Assembly: GCF_006439335.1 (NCBI RefSeq)
Contig: NZ_SAWY01000001.1
Coordinates: 1 to 64,000 of the forward strand
Length of the DNA: 64,000 nt
Direction of reading: 5' to 3'
From: Litorilituus lipolyticus
GTDB lineage: Bacteria > Pseudomonadota > Gammaproteobacteria > Enterobacterales > Alteromonadaceae
How positions within the stretch are numbered: position 1 is the first letter of the stretch; the number at the start of each line of letters is the position of its first letter. The notes under the pieces were generated by a model, which saw nothing but the letters and a program-made list of their open reading frames with translations, ran no database searches and was not told the origin of the DNA. A program made the position numbers and the translations under genes. Below, in pieces: positions 15,966 through 24,656 of the stretch.

Positions 15966-17516
15966 CTATATTTTTACTGTTTTTTTATTAATATCATATT
16001 CACGTAATTTATTAGCAATGGCAGTATGGCTTAAGCCCAGTTTTTTCGCCAATTGACGGGTACTAGGGTATGCAGGATAAAGTTTTCTCAATAGATCAGC
16101 TTCAAAGTTTTTAACTGCGGCGTCTAGTGTACCCTCGAACTCTTGTTCTAGATAACCATGCTCTCTTGTATACGCAGGTAGTTGCAAATGATTCACTTCT
16201 ATCTCTTCACCTTCCAATAATGAAGCAGCACGTGTTAATACATTCTCTAATTGCCTCACATTGCCAGGCCAAGGATAGTGCTCAACAAAATCACGACACT
16301 CATCAGACATTCTTAAATGAGTACGACCAATTCGTTGTGCTGATTGAGTGATAAAGGTTTCTGCTAAGGGCAAAATATCACTTCTACGTTCTCTAAGCGC
16401 AGGTAAAGAAAGACCAAAAACATTTAAACGATAGTACAAATCTTCTCTAAAATCACCTATTGATACCAGGTTAAGCAAATCTTTATTGGTAGAGCTAATA
16501 ATGCGTACATTAACTGTAACCTCATTTTCCGAGTCAACTCGTCTAAAGCTACCATTTTGAATAACCCGTAATAACTTACTTTGTAGTTTGGCAGACATTT
16601 CCCCTATTTCATCTAGAAATACCGTACCGCCATCAGCTAACTCGAATATGCCACGTTTACTATCTTGCTGATCTTTTTCGCCTGTACCGAATAACTCAGA
16701 TTCAGCCACGTCATCTGGCAAAGCTGCGCAATTTAAGGTCATAAAAGGATGTTCAGATCGTTCACTTGCACCGTGACAAGCTCGTGCTAACAACTCTTTA
16801 CCTGTGCCTGTTTCACCCATAATTAGAATAGAAGCATCAAGCTGTGACATACGTTTAGCTTCACGTAGCACCTTGCGCATACTACTTGAGCTAGCTTGAA
16901 TACCATTAAAGGTACTTTCATTGGGCTGTTTAAAAGCATTAATCTGTTGACCTAATCTTGCTTCTGACTTCAAAATAAGTACTGCACCGGCTAACACTTG
17001 GTTATTTTCTTCGCCCTTAACATTAATGGGCATGATATCAGCGACATAATCATCACCTTGAAATTTCAAGCGTCGGGTCTGAGCTAATACATCTTTACCA
17101 TCCAACCACTTATTAAAGTTAAACCCTTTCAACCATTGGCTAATATGTTGGCCGACTAAACTTTCTTGATCACTGTTCATGATCGCAGAGGCAACAGTAT
17201 TAGCAATTCGAATATTACCTTTGGCATCTATAGAGATGAAAGGATCTGGAAAGGTTTTGATCAGTGTGGCTAATTCATTTTTTTCGCGTTCAGATGGCAT
17301 GTAAGGGGCGGTTTTTACATCACCTACTCCTTCAATCAAACGCAGCTGGGGCATAAAACTTTGTAATTCAGAAAATTCACGATCAGGTATATTGATAAAA
17401 ATACGACCTGTTTCTTTTAATTCGATGCCGCGAACATTAATACCATGCTCAACGAAAACACCTAAAACTTTTTGTCCAATCCCTACACGATCATGACAAG
17501 AAATTTCCAAACGCAT
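15966..17516 (-). CDS. tyrR: TyrR aromatic amino acid transcriptional regulator
   Basis: 516 residues: ACT-like ligand domain (about 1-75), PAS domain (about 80-190), AAA+ domain of the sigma-54-activator type with Walker A GETGTGKE (234-241) and Walker B near FLDEIGE (300-306), and a C-terminal helix-turn-helix (about 486-505). The GAFTGA loop that contacts sigma-54 is replaced by [14 protein letters not shown], as in enteric TyrR, so it should act at sigma-70 promoters. A TyrR box upstream of its own start points to autoregulation, and another before phhA to control of catabolism. Family-typical length. Confidence 0.96.
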   Translation of the reverse strand: MRLEISCHDRVGIGQKVLGVFVEHGINVRGIELKETGRIFINIPDREFSELQSFMPQLRLIEGVGDVKTAPYMPSEREKNELATLIKTFPDPFISIDAKGNIRIANTVASAIMNSDQESLVGQHISQWLKGFNFNKWLDGKDVLAQTRRLKFQGDDYVADIMPINVKGEENNQVLAGAVLILKSEARLGQQINAFKQPNESTFNGIQASSSSMRKVLREAKRMSQLDASILIMGETGTGKELLARACHGASERSEHPFMTLNCAALPDDVAESELFGTGEKDQQDSKRGIFELADGGTVFLDEIGEMSAKLQSKLLRVIQNGSFRRVDSENEVTVNVRIISSTNKDLLNLVSIGDFREDLYYRLNVFGLSLPALRERRSDILPLAETFITQSAQRIGRTHLRMSDECRDFVEHYPWPGNVRQLENVLTRAASLLEGEEIEVNHLQLPAYTREHGYLEQEFEGTLDAAVKNFEADLLRKLYPAYPSTRQLAKKLGLSHTAIANKLREYDINKKTVKI

Positions 17517-17587
17517 TATTTAGCCCTTCTTAAAAGTGTTATCTACCAAATCAAAACTAGCTGATAACAGAATCAATAAAGGCTCAT

Positions 17588-17605
17588 TGTAAATTATATT
17601 GTACA
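17588..17605 (-). promoter_or_regulatory. Predicted TyrR box upstream of tyrR
   Basis: TGTAAA-N6-TGTACA matches the TyrR consensus TGTAAA-N6-TTTACA at 11 of 12 fixed positions. It lies 72-89 bp before the tyrR ATG, a usual position for autorepression. Sequence match is direct; binding is inferred. Confidence 0.6.
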
Positions 17606-17612
17606 ACTTGAA

Positions 17613-17646
17613 AACATTAACTTTACCTTAAGGTAAAGTTAATGTT
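17613..17646 (-). terminator. 34-bp perfect palindrome after phhB
   Basis: Arms AACATTAACTTTACCTT and its exact complement meet at centre 17629/17630. It lies 12 bp past the phhB stop and is followed on the minus strand by TTTTC, so it can terminate phhAB. It also abuts the TyrR box of tyrR, so a double role is possible. Confidence 0.65.
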
Positions 17647-17657
17647 CAAATTTTAGT

Positions 17658-18011
17658 CTACGCTGTTAATTTGTCTGTTTTTGCTGCGCAAATAAAATCA
17701 TTTTTGTGCAAACCACCAATTGAGTGAGTCCACCAAGTTACCGTAACTTTACCCCACTCAAGTAGAATTGAGGGATGATGAAACTCTGCTTCAGCTAACT
17801 CTGCGACTTCATTAGCAAACGCCCAAGCTAACTTAAAGTTTTTAAACTTATATTCACGTTCTAACATCATCACATTATCACGTACTTGAGGTACCCAGTC
17901 TGGGATTAGTGCGATTAACTCTTTAAGCTCTTCATCGGTAACTTTTGGCGCATCAACATGACATGCTTCACACACTTGTTGAGCTAAATTTTCTGATACT
18001 TGTTCTGACAT
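17658..18011 (-). CDS. phhB: Pterin-4-alpha-carbinolamine dehydratase
   Basis: 117-residue cytoplasmic enzyme that regenerates the tetrahydrobiopterin-type cofactor of PhhA by dehydrating the 4a-carbinolamine. The signature [20 protein letters not shown] holds the conserved His-His-Pro and the second His cluster; a [13 protein letters not shown]-terminus is typical. It has a slightly long N-terminus with two Cys (ACHVDAPKV region). It follows phhA by 45 bp on the same strand. Confidence 0.96.
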   Translation of the reverse strand: MSEQVSENLAQQVCEACHVDAPKVTDEELKELIALIPDWVPQVRDNVMMLEREYKFKNFKLAWAFANEVAELAEAEFHHPSILLEWGKVTVTWWTHSIGGLHKNDFICAAKTDKLTA

Positions 18012-18056
18012 AACGGGTTCTACCTTTGTAATTATTTTATATTTTCGTTTAATTTG

Positions 18057-18860
18057 TTAACTAGCTTCTTTTGCTGGGTAAAGCGGAGCATGTAAACCTA
18101 ACTCTTTTGCTTTCTCGACAAATGCCATAATTTCTTCTACTTCAAACTTTCTTATTTCATCTAAGTAAGCTACCTCAGGTATCATGTAGTAAATTGGCTG
18201 CATAATATCAATGCGATAAGGGGTTCTTAGCACATCAAGTATTTCAAATGTTTTTCGTTCAACACTCTGATTATTAAGCGCATATTCTGTTTCACCAGGT
18301 GAAGATAAAATACCGCCTCCATAAAGTCTGAGACCATTTGGGGTATCTAATAAACCAAACTCTATAGTGAACCAGTATAGTCTTGCTAAAAATACTCGCT
18401 GCTCATGGGTTGCGTTAAGCCCCATTTTTCCATAGGCCTGAGTATAGTCCGCAAAAGATTTATTCGTTAATAACGGACAGTGCCCGAATATTTCATGAAA
18501 AATATCAGGCTCTTGTAAGTAATCCAACTCTTCTTCTGTGCGAATAAAGGTTGCTACAGGAAATTTTTTTTCTGACAAAAGGCGAAAGAACTCGCCAAAA
18601 CCGATTAAAGCTGGAACCGGATAACATTGCCAACCTGTTTCAGCCATTAGGACATCACTGATTTCGTCAAGTTGCGGCACTCTATCTTGCGGTAAATTTA
18701 ACTTCGTCAAGCCAAGCATGTATTCATCGCATGCTTTCCCCTCTATACAAGATAACTGGCGTGTTATTAGTGTTTGCCAAATATTATTTTCTTTTTCTGT
18801 CCAATTAATGACTCCCTTTTCATCAGGAGTTTTTGAGACATACTTTGTTGCCTTAGCCAT
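18057..18860 (-). CDS. phhA: Phenylalanine 4-monooxygenase
   Basis: 267-residue monomer-type bacterial phenylalanine hydroxylase. The iron ligands are the two His of FHEIFGHCPLL (His122 and His127) and a Glu in YWFTIEFGL (Glu167). It converts phenylalanine to tyrosine using tetrahydropterin and O2. Length matches the catalytic-only bacterial form with no ACT regulatory domain. First gene of phhAB; a TyrR box lies 132-149 bp upstream. Start ATG 18858-18860. Confidence 0.97.
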   Translation of the reverse strand: MAKATKYVSKTPDEKGVINWTEKENNIWQTLITRQLSCIEGKACDEYMLGLTKLNLPQDRVPQLDEISDVLMAETGWQCYPVPALIGFGEFFRLLSEKKFPVATFIRTEEELDYLQEPDIFHEIFGHCPLLTNKSFADYTQAYGKMGLNATHEQRVFLARLYWFTIEFGLLDTPNGLRLYGGGILSSPGETEYALNNQSVERKTFEILDVLRTPYRIDIMQPIYYMIPEVAYLDEIRKFEVEEIMAFVEKAKELGLHAPLYPAKEAS

Positions 18861-18991
18861 TCTAGTAAACCTTTCTTATAGTATTTATGTATGCATTAAA
18901 ACTGCATTTCAAGGATGCTTTAATCTTATGACATGCCATAAAAGAAAATAAAGCAACGCTAAACGGTCAAAAATGCAACAACACTATAAAG

Positions 18992-19009
18992 TGTAAAATT
19001 AAGGTTACA
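18992..19009 (-). promoter_or_regulatory. Predicted TyrR box upstream of phhA
   Basis: TGTAAA-N6-GTTACA matches TGTAAA-N6-TTTACA at 11 of 12 positions, 132-149 bp before the phhA start. No sigma-54 promoter is seen in the region, consistent with a TyrR that lacks the sigma-54 loop. Confidence 0.6.
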
Positions 19010-19125
19010 TAAACAATTACACGCAACAGTTAAGCATTTGATAACATTAACTTTAGTCAAAGTCTGATAAAGGTGCGTACGGCTACGCACCTTAAATTAA
19101 TGAGTTTATATCAATAATAGATAAG

Positions 19126-20199
19126 TTAGCTTGACAGTTTAATTAAGCCTTTTAATTGCTCGATAACTTTTTTTCGAACATGGCCTAATTTAGGTTTATC
19201 GTCAAAGGGAATGGGTCTGCACAGTTGAATTGTTTTCACGCCTAATCGAGCTGTCAACATGCCCGCCCCCAATCCTTGAGCAAATTTAGTTGACAACTTC
19301 CCCATTAATTCAGCGCCAAGTACTTCACTGCCTAAGTCAGCAACCAGTTCACTTGCACCTGCGTAAGCCATATTAACAAAGACTTGCTTAATTAATTTTA
19401 TTCGACTCCAATAGCCCAACTTCAAGCCATACATCCCGGCTATTTTATTAATCATTCTTAAATTACGAGACAACATAATAAACATGTCTATTAGTGCAAC
19501 AGGGCTTAATCCAACTAATACAACAGCTTCCGTAGAGAATTTAGCCACTTCAGTTAAGGCCTTATCATCTACTTTACTCAGCACAATTCGAGAGTAAAGC
19601 TGTAATAATTCTGTTTGATTATGGGAGCCAGCCAAGGCACTTTGCCACGCATCTTGTTGCTCTGAATCCAAATCACATGACAAGGCTTGATTAATCTCAT
19701 GACAATAAGACTCAACATCAGCAGTTGACGTAGTATTTCCCTTCAATAATTCTACCGCTTTAGCTTTATCAACCTGCCTACGCTTAAATTGTGATAACCC
19801 CACTAGTTCACGATAGAATGATGTAGAACCCGCTATCGTAATACAGCCTAAAATCAAAGCGTAAAGAGAAGTCACTACAGGAGATTGCTCGAAACCATTA
19901 ATGAAAAAGCTTACCGCCTCCACGCCTATAAGTACCATTAGCGCTGTGATAAAAATACGCCATAACCATGGGATAGAATTCTTTTCAACGGCTTCAATAT
20001 CTTGATTTAATAACTCATTGTTAAGTTCCTCAGATTCATTTTGTAAAATAGGTTGAGGTAAATAGTCTGTATTATTAAATAATAACTGCTCAGCATTTTC
20101 TGAACCAAAATCAAAATTAGGTGCTTTGGGTTCTTCTAATTCCAATTCAGTTTCTGAGAATAAAATTTGTTGCTGATGTTTCTCTTGTTCTTTTTCCAT
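19126..20199 (-). CDS. ycjF: YcjF-type TIGR01620/DUF697 membrane protein
   Basis: 357 residues. An acidic N-terminal cytoplasmic part (about 1-75) precedes two transmembrane helices (about 80-100 and 108-128) and a DUF697 C-terminal domain with AVVLVGLSPVALIDMFIMLSRNLRMI. Known: ycjF forms an operon with ycjX in the Psp regulon of enterics. Here it starts 2 bp after the ycjX stop. It lies just before phhA, reflecting the enteric order ycjX-ycjF-tyrR with phhAB inserted. Confidence 0.9.
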   Translation of the reverse strand: MEKEQEKHQQQILFSETELELEEPKAPNFDFGSENAEQLLFNNTDYLPQPILQNESEELNNELLNQDIEAVEKNSIPWLWRIFITALMVLIGVEAVSFFINGFEQSPVVTSLYALILGCITIAGSTSFYRELVGLSQFKRRQVDKAKAVELLKGNTTSTADVESYCHEINQALSCDLDSEQQDAWQSALAGSHNQTELLQLYSRIVLSKVDDKALTEVAKFSTEAVVLVGLSPVALIDMFIMLSRNLRMINKIAGMYGLKLGYWSRIKLIKQVFVNMAYAGASELVADLGSEVLGAELMGKLSTKFAQGLGAGMLTARLGVKTIQLCRPIPFDDKPKLGHVRKKVIEQLKGLIKLSS

Positions 20200-20201
20200 G
20201 G

Positions 20202-21662
20202 TTATAACATCTTATCTGCTAATAAAAATTGTAATACTTGGTCCATTCGGACATGTGGCAATGCTTGATTTTTTGCAATACCGTCTATGGGTGCAAAGCT
20301 AATAAAATTAAAGCCTTTTTCTTGCCAGTATGTTTTATCAGGCAAGTTACTTGGAACAGCTCCTGGAAAAATAGTAATCCTTTCTTCAACTTGAACATCA
20401 GGTGATAATTCATCATTTGTTTTAAGCTTCCTCCCTTGTATCACTGGAATCTCTTTTCCTTGATGCACAGTTTTACCTGATTTTGTTGCCTTTACTGAGG
20501 CGATTGCTAATGACTTCATTTCAATCGCTTCATAATTGAGCTGATGCTTACTTTGATAAATCAATTGATTTAATAAGTCCGTTAGCGATTGATGCTGTTC
20601 AGGGGTAACGTGATCCGCTTTTGTCGCAGCAAAAAGTAGTTTATCAATTTTAGGAGCAAATAAACGCGACAATATACCTGAGCGACCATAGCTATAGCTC
20701 TCTAGGATCATAGACATTGCCATTTCTAAATCAGCAAAACTATGTTCACCATTATTTAATGGTGTTAAACAATCAGCTAGTACTATTTGCCTATCAAATC
20801 GAGAAAAATGCTTTTGGTAAAACTCTTTAACAACCCGTTCTTTATACTCTATATAGCGAGCACGCAACATTCCAATAAAGCTGTCATCTTTAGCGTTCTG
20901 GTAGTCGTTACCATCAATATTGTTAAAGTTTGCAAAAGGGAAGAACTCTAAGATAGGCGCTCCTGCTAACTCTGCTGGTAAAATAAAACGCCCAGGTTGG
21001 ATAACTGACAACCCCAGCTCATATCTGAATTTATGCAATAGCTGAGTATACTCTGCGGCAAGCTCTGCTATTACTTCTTCGTTAGCGACAGAAAAGGGGT
21101 CTATCTTTGACACTTTTTCAATAAACGCTTTGCTATGATTCAACCTGGGTTCACTACATAGAAGCTCGAGCATTTTCACTGACCATTGCTCAAAAGTTTG
21201 CTTAAGCATTGGTAAGTCTAACAACCACTCTCCTGGATAATCAGTAATATCAATCGTTAATGTTGCCATATCAGTAGCATATTTTAATAGTGACTGTTTT
21301 GGCTGGTAACGGATAGCTAGGCGTAATTCACTTATCCCTTGTGTAGGCTCTGGCCATGTAGGAGTTTCATTACTTAGTGCTGAAATTGCACCTTCATAAT
21401 CAAACCTAGGTACATGATAATGTTTTTGAGGGACCCTTTTAGCAGCAATAAAGTTTCCTTGATGCACAGGATCAAAAAAGTTTAAATGAGAATTAGCCCC
21501 CTCATTAACTAATTGATTTACCAAAGACGTGATAAAGGCTGTTTTACCGCTACGACTGAGCCCTGTTACAGCAAGGTTTATATGCTGATCTATTGTTCTA
21601 CTGAACAAATCATTTGCTTTGCCTTTTAATTTCTCTAATTGTTGCTTCTTTATTAACGCCAT
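20202..21662 (-). CDS. ycjX: YcjX-family P-loop GTP-binding protein
   Basis: 486-residue cytoplasmic protein of the YcjX family (DUF463). The P-loop is VTGLSRSGKTAF (about residues 31-42), a DxPG-type motif TIDITDYPGEWLLDLP follows, and SFAPIDGIAKNQALPHVRMDQVL is near the C-terminus. Binds GTP; the physiological role is uncertain but it is Psp-controlled in enterics. It lies 200 bp after pspC across a terminator, so it may need its own promoter or readthrough. Confidence 0.93.
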   Translation of the reverse strand: MALIKKQQLEKLKGKANDLFSRTIDQHINLAVTGLSRSGKTAFITSLVNQLVNEGANSHLNFFDPVHQGNFIAAKRVPQKHYHVPRFDYEGAISALSNETPTWPEPTQGISELRLAIRYQPKQSLLKYATDMATLTIDITDYPGEWLLDLPMLKQTFEQWSVKMLELLCSEPRLNHSKAFIEKVSKIDPFSVANEEVIAELAAEYTQLLHKFRYELGLSVIQPGRFILPAELAGAPILEFFPFANFNNIDGNDYQNAKDDSFIGMLRARYIEYKERVVKEFYQKHFSRFDRQIVLADCLTPLNNGEHSFADLEMAMSMILESYSYGRSGILSRLFAPKIDKLLFAATKADHVTPEQHQSLTDLLNQLIYQSKHQLNYEAIEMKSLAIASVKATKSGKTVHQGKEIPVIQGRKLKTNDELSPDVQVEERITIFPGAVPSNLPDKTYWQEKGFNFISFAPIDGIAKNQALPHVRMDQVLQFLLADKML

Positions 21663-21802
21663 GATTTATTCTTTTATTTCTAACTGTAATACATCGAAGA
21701 ATAGAATTGATAATAAAGGCTTTTATTCTAAAATAATAGCCTTTTACCTTTTGGATGATAACGTTTAGCAATTGATGTTTTTTGCCAAAATTGCATATAA
21801 AA

Positions 21803-21830
21803 AAGAGCTATTACCATGGGTTAATAGCTC
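21803..21830 (-). terminator. Terminator of the pspABC operon
   Basis: AGAGCTATTA (21803-21812) and TAATAGCTCT (21821-21830) around a short GGG/CCC centre, followed on the minus strand by six T. It separates pspC from ycjX. Confidence 0.8.
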
Positions 21831-21865
21831 TCTTTATTCGGTTCAACTTTGCTAATTAAAATCAT

Positions 21866-22300
21866 CTATAGCTTATTTATTTCTCTTGAAACGGTAAACT
21901 CAGGTGATGTTACATACTTCTCAAGACTTTGTAGCTTATGCTCGAGGGTACGAAATTTTCGCCTAATATCATGAAAAGCTTGCTTTGGCGGCTCACCTGA
22001 TTGCCAAATCCTTGCTTTCACTTTAATTGATTCATTAGCCACTTCTTCTTCTGTTTCTACTGACGGCTTATGATGAGCTTTCCCTTTAGCGTTTGGTAAG
22101 CTATTTGGATTTTTATCTAAAATAAACCAAGCAGCGATATAACCGAACACTAAAAAAGGCATTCCAAATAACACACCCGACACAACAAGAATTCGTACTA
22201 ACCAGGTTTCCCAACCAAAATAATCAGCAATGCCGGCACATACCCCAGCTATTTTTCCACGACTGGGGTTACGATATAACTCTCCACGTCGTTTACTCAT
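21866..22300 (-). CDS. pspC: Phage shock protein C
   Basis: 144-residue membrane protein: PspC domain with RGKIAGVCAGIADYFGWETWLVRI near the N-terminus, one transmembrane helix (about residues 38-60), an Asp/Asn-rich loop, then a cytoplasmic tail with a coiled coil ending in LQSLEKYVTSPEFTVSREINKL. It senses envelope stress with PspB and relieves PspA inhibition of PspF. Its ATG overlaps the pspB stop (ATGA), so translation is coupled. Tail length is typical of PspC. Confidence 0.95.
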   Translation of the reverse strand: MSKRRGELYRNPSRGKIAGVCAGIADYFGWETWLVRILVVSGVLFGMPFLVFGYIAAWFILDKNPNSLPNAKGKAHHKPSVETEEEVANESIKVKARIWQSGEPPKQAFHDIRRKFRTLEHKLQSLEKYVTSPEFTVSREINKL

Positions 22301-22524
22301 AGTTTACTTCTCCAATTGGGGGTTTCAGCATCTAAAATAGCTTCTAACGTATGAATTCTTTCACTCATTTGATCAGCCATTTCTGATAGTTCTGACAACT
22401 GCACATATTCTTCTTCACTAAGGCCTTGGCTCACTTGACCCTTACTTCTATAATGCAAAACTAGCCATATAGGTGCAACAATAACCATAAAAATGATCAC
22501 AGGTGCCATAATGATATCTTCCAC
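22297..22524 (-). CDS. pspB: Phage shock protein B
   Basis: 75-residue single-pass membrane protein with an N-terminal helix (about residues 7-25, ending PIWLVLHYRS) and a cytoplasmic coiled coil (about 38-65). The start is taken as GTG 22524 because AAGGAG sits 7 bp upstream; the in-frame ATG at 22509 has a poorer site. Works with PspC in stress sensing. It comes 96 bp after pspA, a gap that may hold an RNA-processing site. Confidence 0.92.
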   Translation of the reverse strand: MEDIIMAPVIIFMVIVAPIWLVLHYRSKGQVSQGLSEEEYVQLSELSEMADQMSERIHTLEAILDAETPNWRSKL

Positions 22525-22620
22525 AACATTTCTCCTTAAAACGAAACGGGAAATTTCAATCGATAAATAAAATATACTTTAACAATTACAATTAAAACAC
22601 TGTTTTATACTGTTATTAGT

Positions 22621-23283
22621 CTATTTTTTTACACTCATTTTAGCTTTTAATTCAGCTAATTCATCATCAACTTTTTCATCAGACTCTAAATCCGCAATCT
22701 CATCAGCTAACGATTTACTGCCTAAGTCATAAGACTCTACTTGAGCTTCAATATCATCAATTTTTCTTTCATAGTGGTCAAAACGATTCAACGCATCATT
22801 CACGCGTTCACTGTTAATATTCTTTTTCACTTTCAACCGTGAACTGGCTGTTTTCTCGCGCATTATAATAGCTTTTTGACGTGCTTTAGCATCAGCTAAT
22901 TTTTCTTGCAGCTGAGTAATTTCATCTTGCAGCTTAGCTAAGTGCTCATCTGTATGAGCTAACTCATCTACTAACGACTGAGCATTTTCTGTACATTTTT
23001 TCTTTTCGATTAAAGCAGAGCGCGCTAAATCATCTCTATCTTTACTTAAAGCTAATTCAGCTTTTTCTTGCCATTGTTCCGCATCAGCTTCAAAGCGAGA
23101 TACTTGTCTAGCTAAATCTTTCTTATCCGCTAAGGTTTTTGCTGAACTTGAACGGACTTCAACTAAGGTATCTTCCATCTCTTGAATGATCAAACGCACC
23201 ATTTTTGCTGGATCTTCAGCTTTATCTAATAAACTGTTAATGTTTGAATTAACTATATCTGTGAATCTTGAAAAAATACCCAT
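22621..23283 (-). CDS. pspA: Phage shock protein A
   Basis: 220-residue PspA/IM30 protein, nearly all coiled coil after an amphipathic N-terminal helix (MGIFSRFTDIVNSNINSLLD). The conserved SLLDKAEDPAKMVRLIIQEMEDTL segment is present. It binds the inner membrane under stress and, when free, inhibits PspF. Divergent from pspF across 240 bp. Length is normal for the family. Confidence 0.97.
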   Translation of the reverse strand: MGIFSRFTDIVNSNINSLLDKAEDPAKMVRLIIQEMEDTLVEVRSSSAKTLADKKDLARQVSRFEADAEQWQEKAELALSKDRDDLARSALIEKKKCTENAQSLVDELAHTDEHLAKLQDEITQLQEKLADAKARQKAIIMREKTASSRLKVKKNINSERVNDALNRFDHYERKIDDIEAQVESYDLGSKSLADEIADLESDEKVDDELAELKAKMSVKK

Positions 23284-23379
23284 AACATCTTCCTCTTTAC
23301 TAACAAGGTAAACTACATGTTTAACCTAAACCTGTGCTTTGTTAAAATTATTTCAGCACCTTAACTTACCCAGTTTGAT

Positions 23380-23397
23380 ATTCACTTTTTGCGCCAA
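23380..23397 (-). promoter_or_regulatory. Weak sigma-54-type candidate before pspA
   Basis: On the minus strand TTGGCGC gives a good -24 element, but the -12 element reads GTGA in place of the expected TTGC, so only the -24 half is convincing. Position, about 100 bp before pspA, fits. Treated as a candidate because PspF is a sigma-54 activator. Confidence 0.3.
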
Positions 23398-23522
23398 CTT
23401 TAAAAACAAATATAACAACCTGTTTTTATTGAATTAATTATATTTTCATAAAAACTCTTTTATCCTAAGCATTAATGAAATACACTATTTGTTAGTGAAA
23501 AAAACCAATTAATAGGTTGAAT

Positions 23523-24656
23523 ATGGCTCGATTTAATCAACAAGACAATCTTCTCGGCCAGTCGAATAGTTTTCTAGAAGTTTTAGAACAAATATCTCAA
23601 ATTGCACCACTGAGTAAACCAGTTCTCATTATTGGTGAGCGTGGTACAGGTAAAGAGCTTGTCGCCGCACGGTTACATTATTTATCAAAGCGCTGGGAAC
23701 AGAGTTATTTAAAGCTTAATTGCGCCGCATTAAATGAAAATTTACTTGAAACTGAACTGTTTGGTTATGATAGTGGCGCATTTACGGGGGCAAGTAAACG
23801 ACATGAAGGCCGTTTTGAGCGAGCAGATAAAGGTACCCTTTTCTTAGATGAAATTGCCAATACCTCAGGACTTATTCAAGAAAAACTACTCAGGGTTGTT
23901 GAATATGGAGAGTTTGAGCGTGTTGGCGGTTCAAGAACTATCAATACCGATGTTCGTTTAGTAGCCGCTACCAATGAAGATTTACCGACATTAGCAGCTT
24001 CAGGGCAATTTAGAGCTGACTTGCTAGATCGATTGGCGTTTGACGTTATCACCTTGCCTCCCTTAAGAGAACGCGTCGAAGATATCATTATGCTTGCAGA
24101 GCACTTTGCTATTAATATGGCAAGAGAGTTAGAATTTGAACTCTTCAGCGGTTTCACTGAAAAAGCTAGGCGAAGCATGCTTGATTACCACTGGCCTGGA
24201 AACATACGTGAATTGAAAAATGTTGTTGAGCGAAGTGTTTATCGCTGTAATAATCCACATTTGCCCGTTCATGAGCTGGTCATTGATCCCTTTGAATCAC
24301 CTTATAGGCCAAGTCAAAGAATTAAAACTCATGACAGAGTTAATGAGTTGGTGAGTAATAATCATGCAACAAAAGAAATTAGCGAAGAAAGTAGCACAAC
24401 CGCTGAAAAAGAAAACATTTCCGCCAATGTCAACACATCTCAAGTACCTTTGGCATCAGTTAATGACAAGTTATTTCCACAATCATTAAAATCCTTGTCA
24501 CAACGATATGAAATTGATCTAATTCAAAGTGCATTAGCCCATTGCCAGTATAATCAGAAAAAAACTGCCGATGCATTAGAATTAACCTATCATCAGCTTA
24601 GAGGCTATTTAAAAAAGTATAATTTACTTGATGGTAATGTATCTGATGATACTTAA
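23523..24656 (+). CDS. pspF: PspF sigma-54 activator of the psp operon
   Basis: 377-residue bacterial enhancer-binding protein without a receiver domain. The AAA+ domain begins at about residue 5 with Walker A GERGTGKE (about residues 37-44), the sigma-54 contact loop GAFTGA is intact (in DSGAFTGASKRHEG), Walker B is LFLDEIANT, and the C-terminal helix-turn-helix is HCQYNQKKTADALELTYHQLRGYL. ATG 23523 is preferred over a TTG 6 bp upstream. Its linker (about 265-320) is long and Ser/Thr/Asn-rich. Its 3' end overlaps the start of sapA. Confidence 0.96.
   Translation: MARFNQQDNLLGQSNSFLEVLEQISQIAPLSKPVLIIGERGTGKELVAARLHYLSKRWEQSYLKLNCAALNENLLETELFGYDSGAFTGASKRHEGRFERADKGTLFLDEIANTSGLIQEKLLRVVEYGEFERVGGSRTINTDVRLVAATNEDLPTLAASGQFRADLLDRLAFDVITLPPLRERVEDIIMLAEHFAINMARELEFELFSGFTEKARRSMLDYHWPGNIRELKNVVERSVYRCNNPHLPVHELVIDPFESPYRPSQRIKTHDRVNELVSNNHATKEISEESSTTAEKENISANVNTSQVPLASVNDKLFPQSLKSLSQRYEIDLIQSALAHCQYNQKKTADALELTYHQLRGYLKKYNLLDGNVSDDT

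Noticed and set aside
18861-19125. Sigma-54 promoter before phhA
   Set aside because: No TGGC-N-TTGC pair at the right spacing, and TyrR lacks the sigma-54 contact loop.
23876-24178. 100-codon leftward frame inside pspF
   Set aside because: Antisense to the conserved AAA+ domain, no ribosome site or family match.
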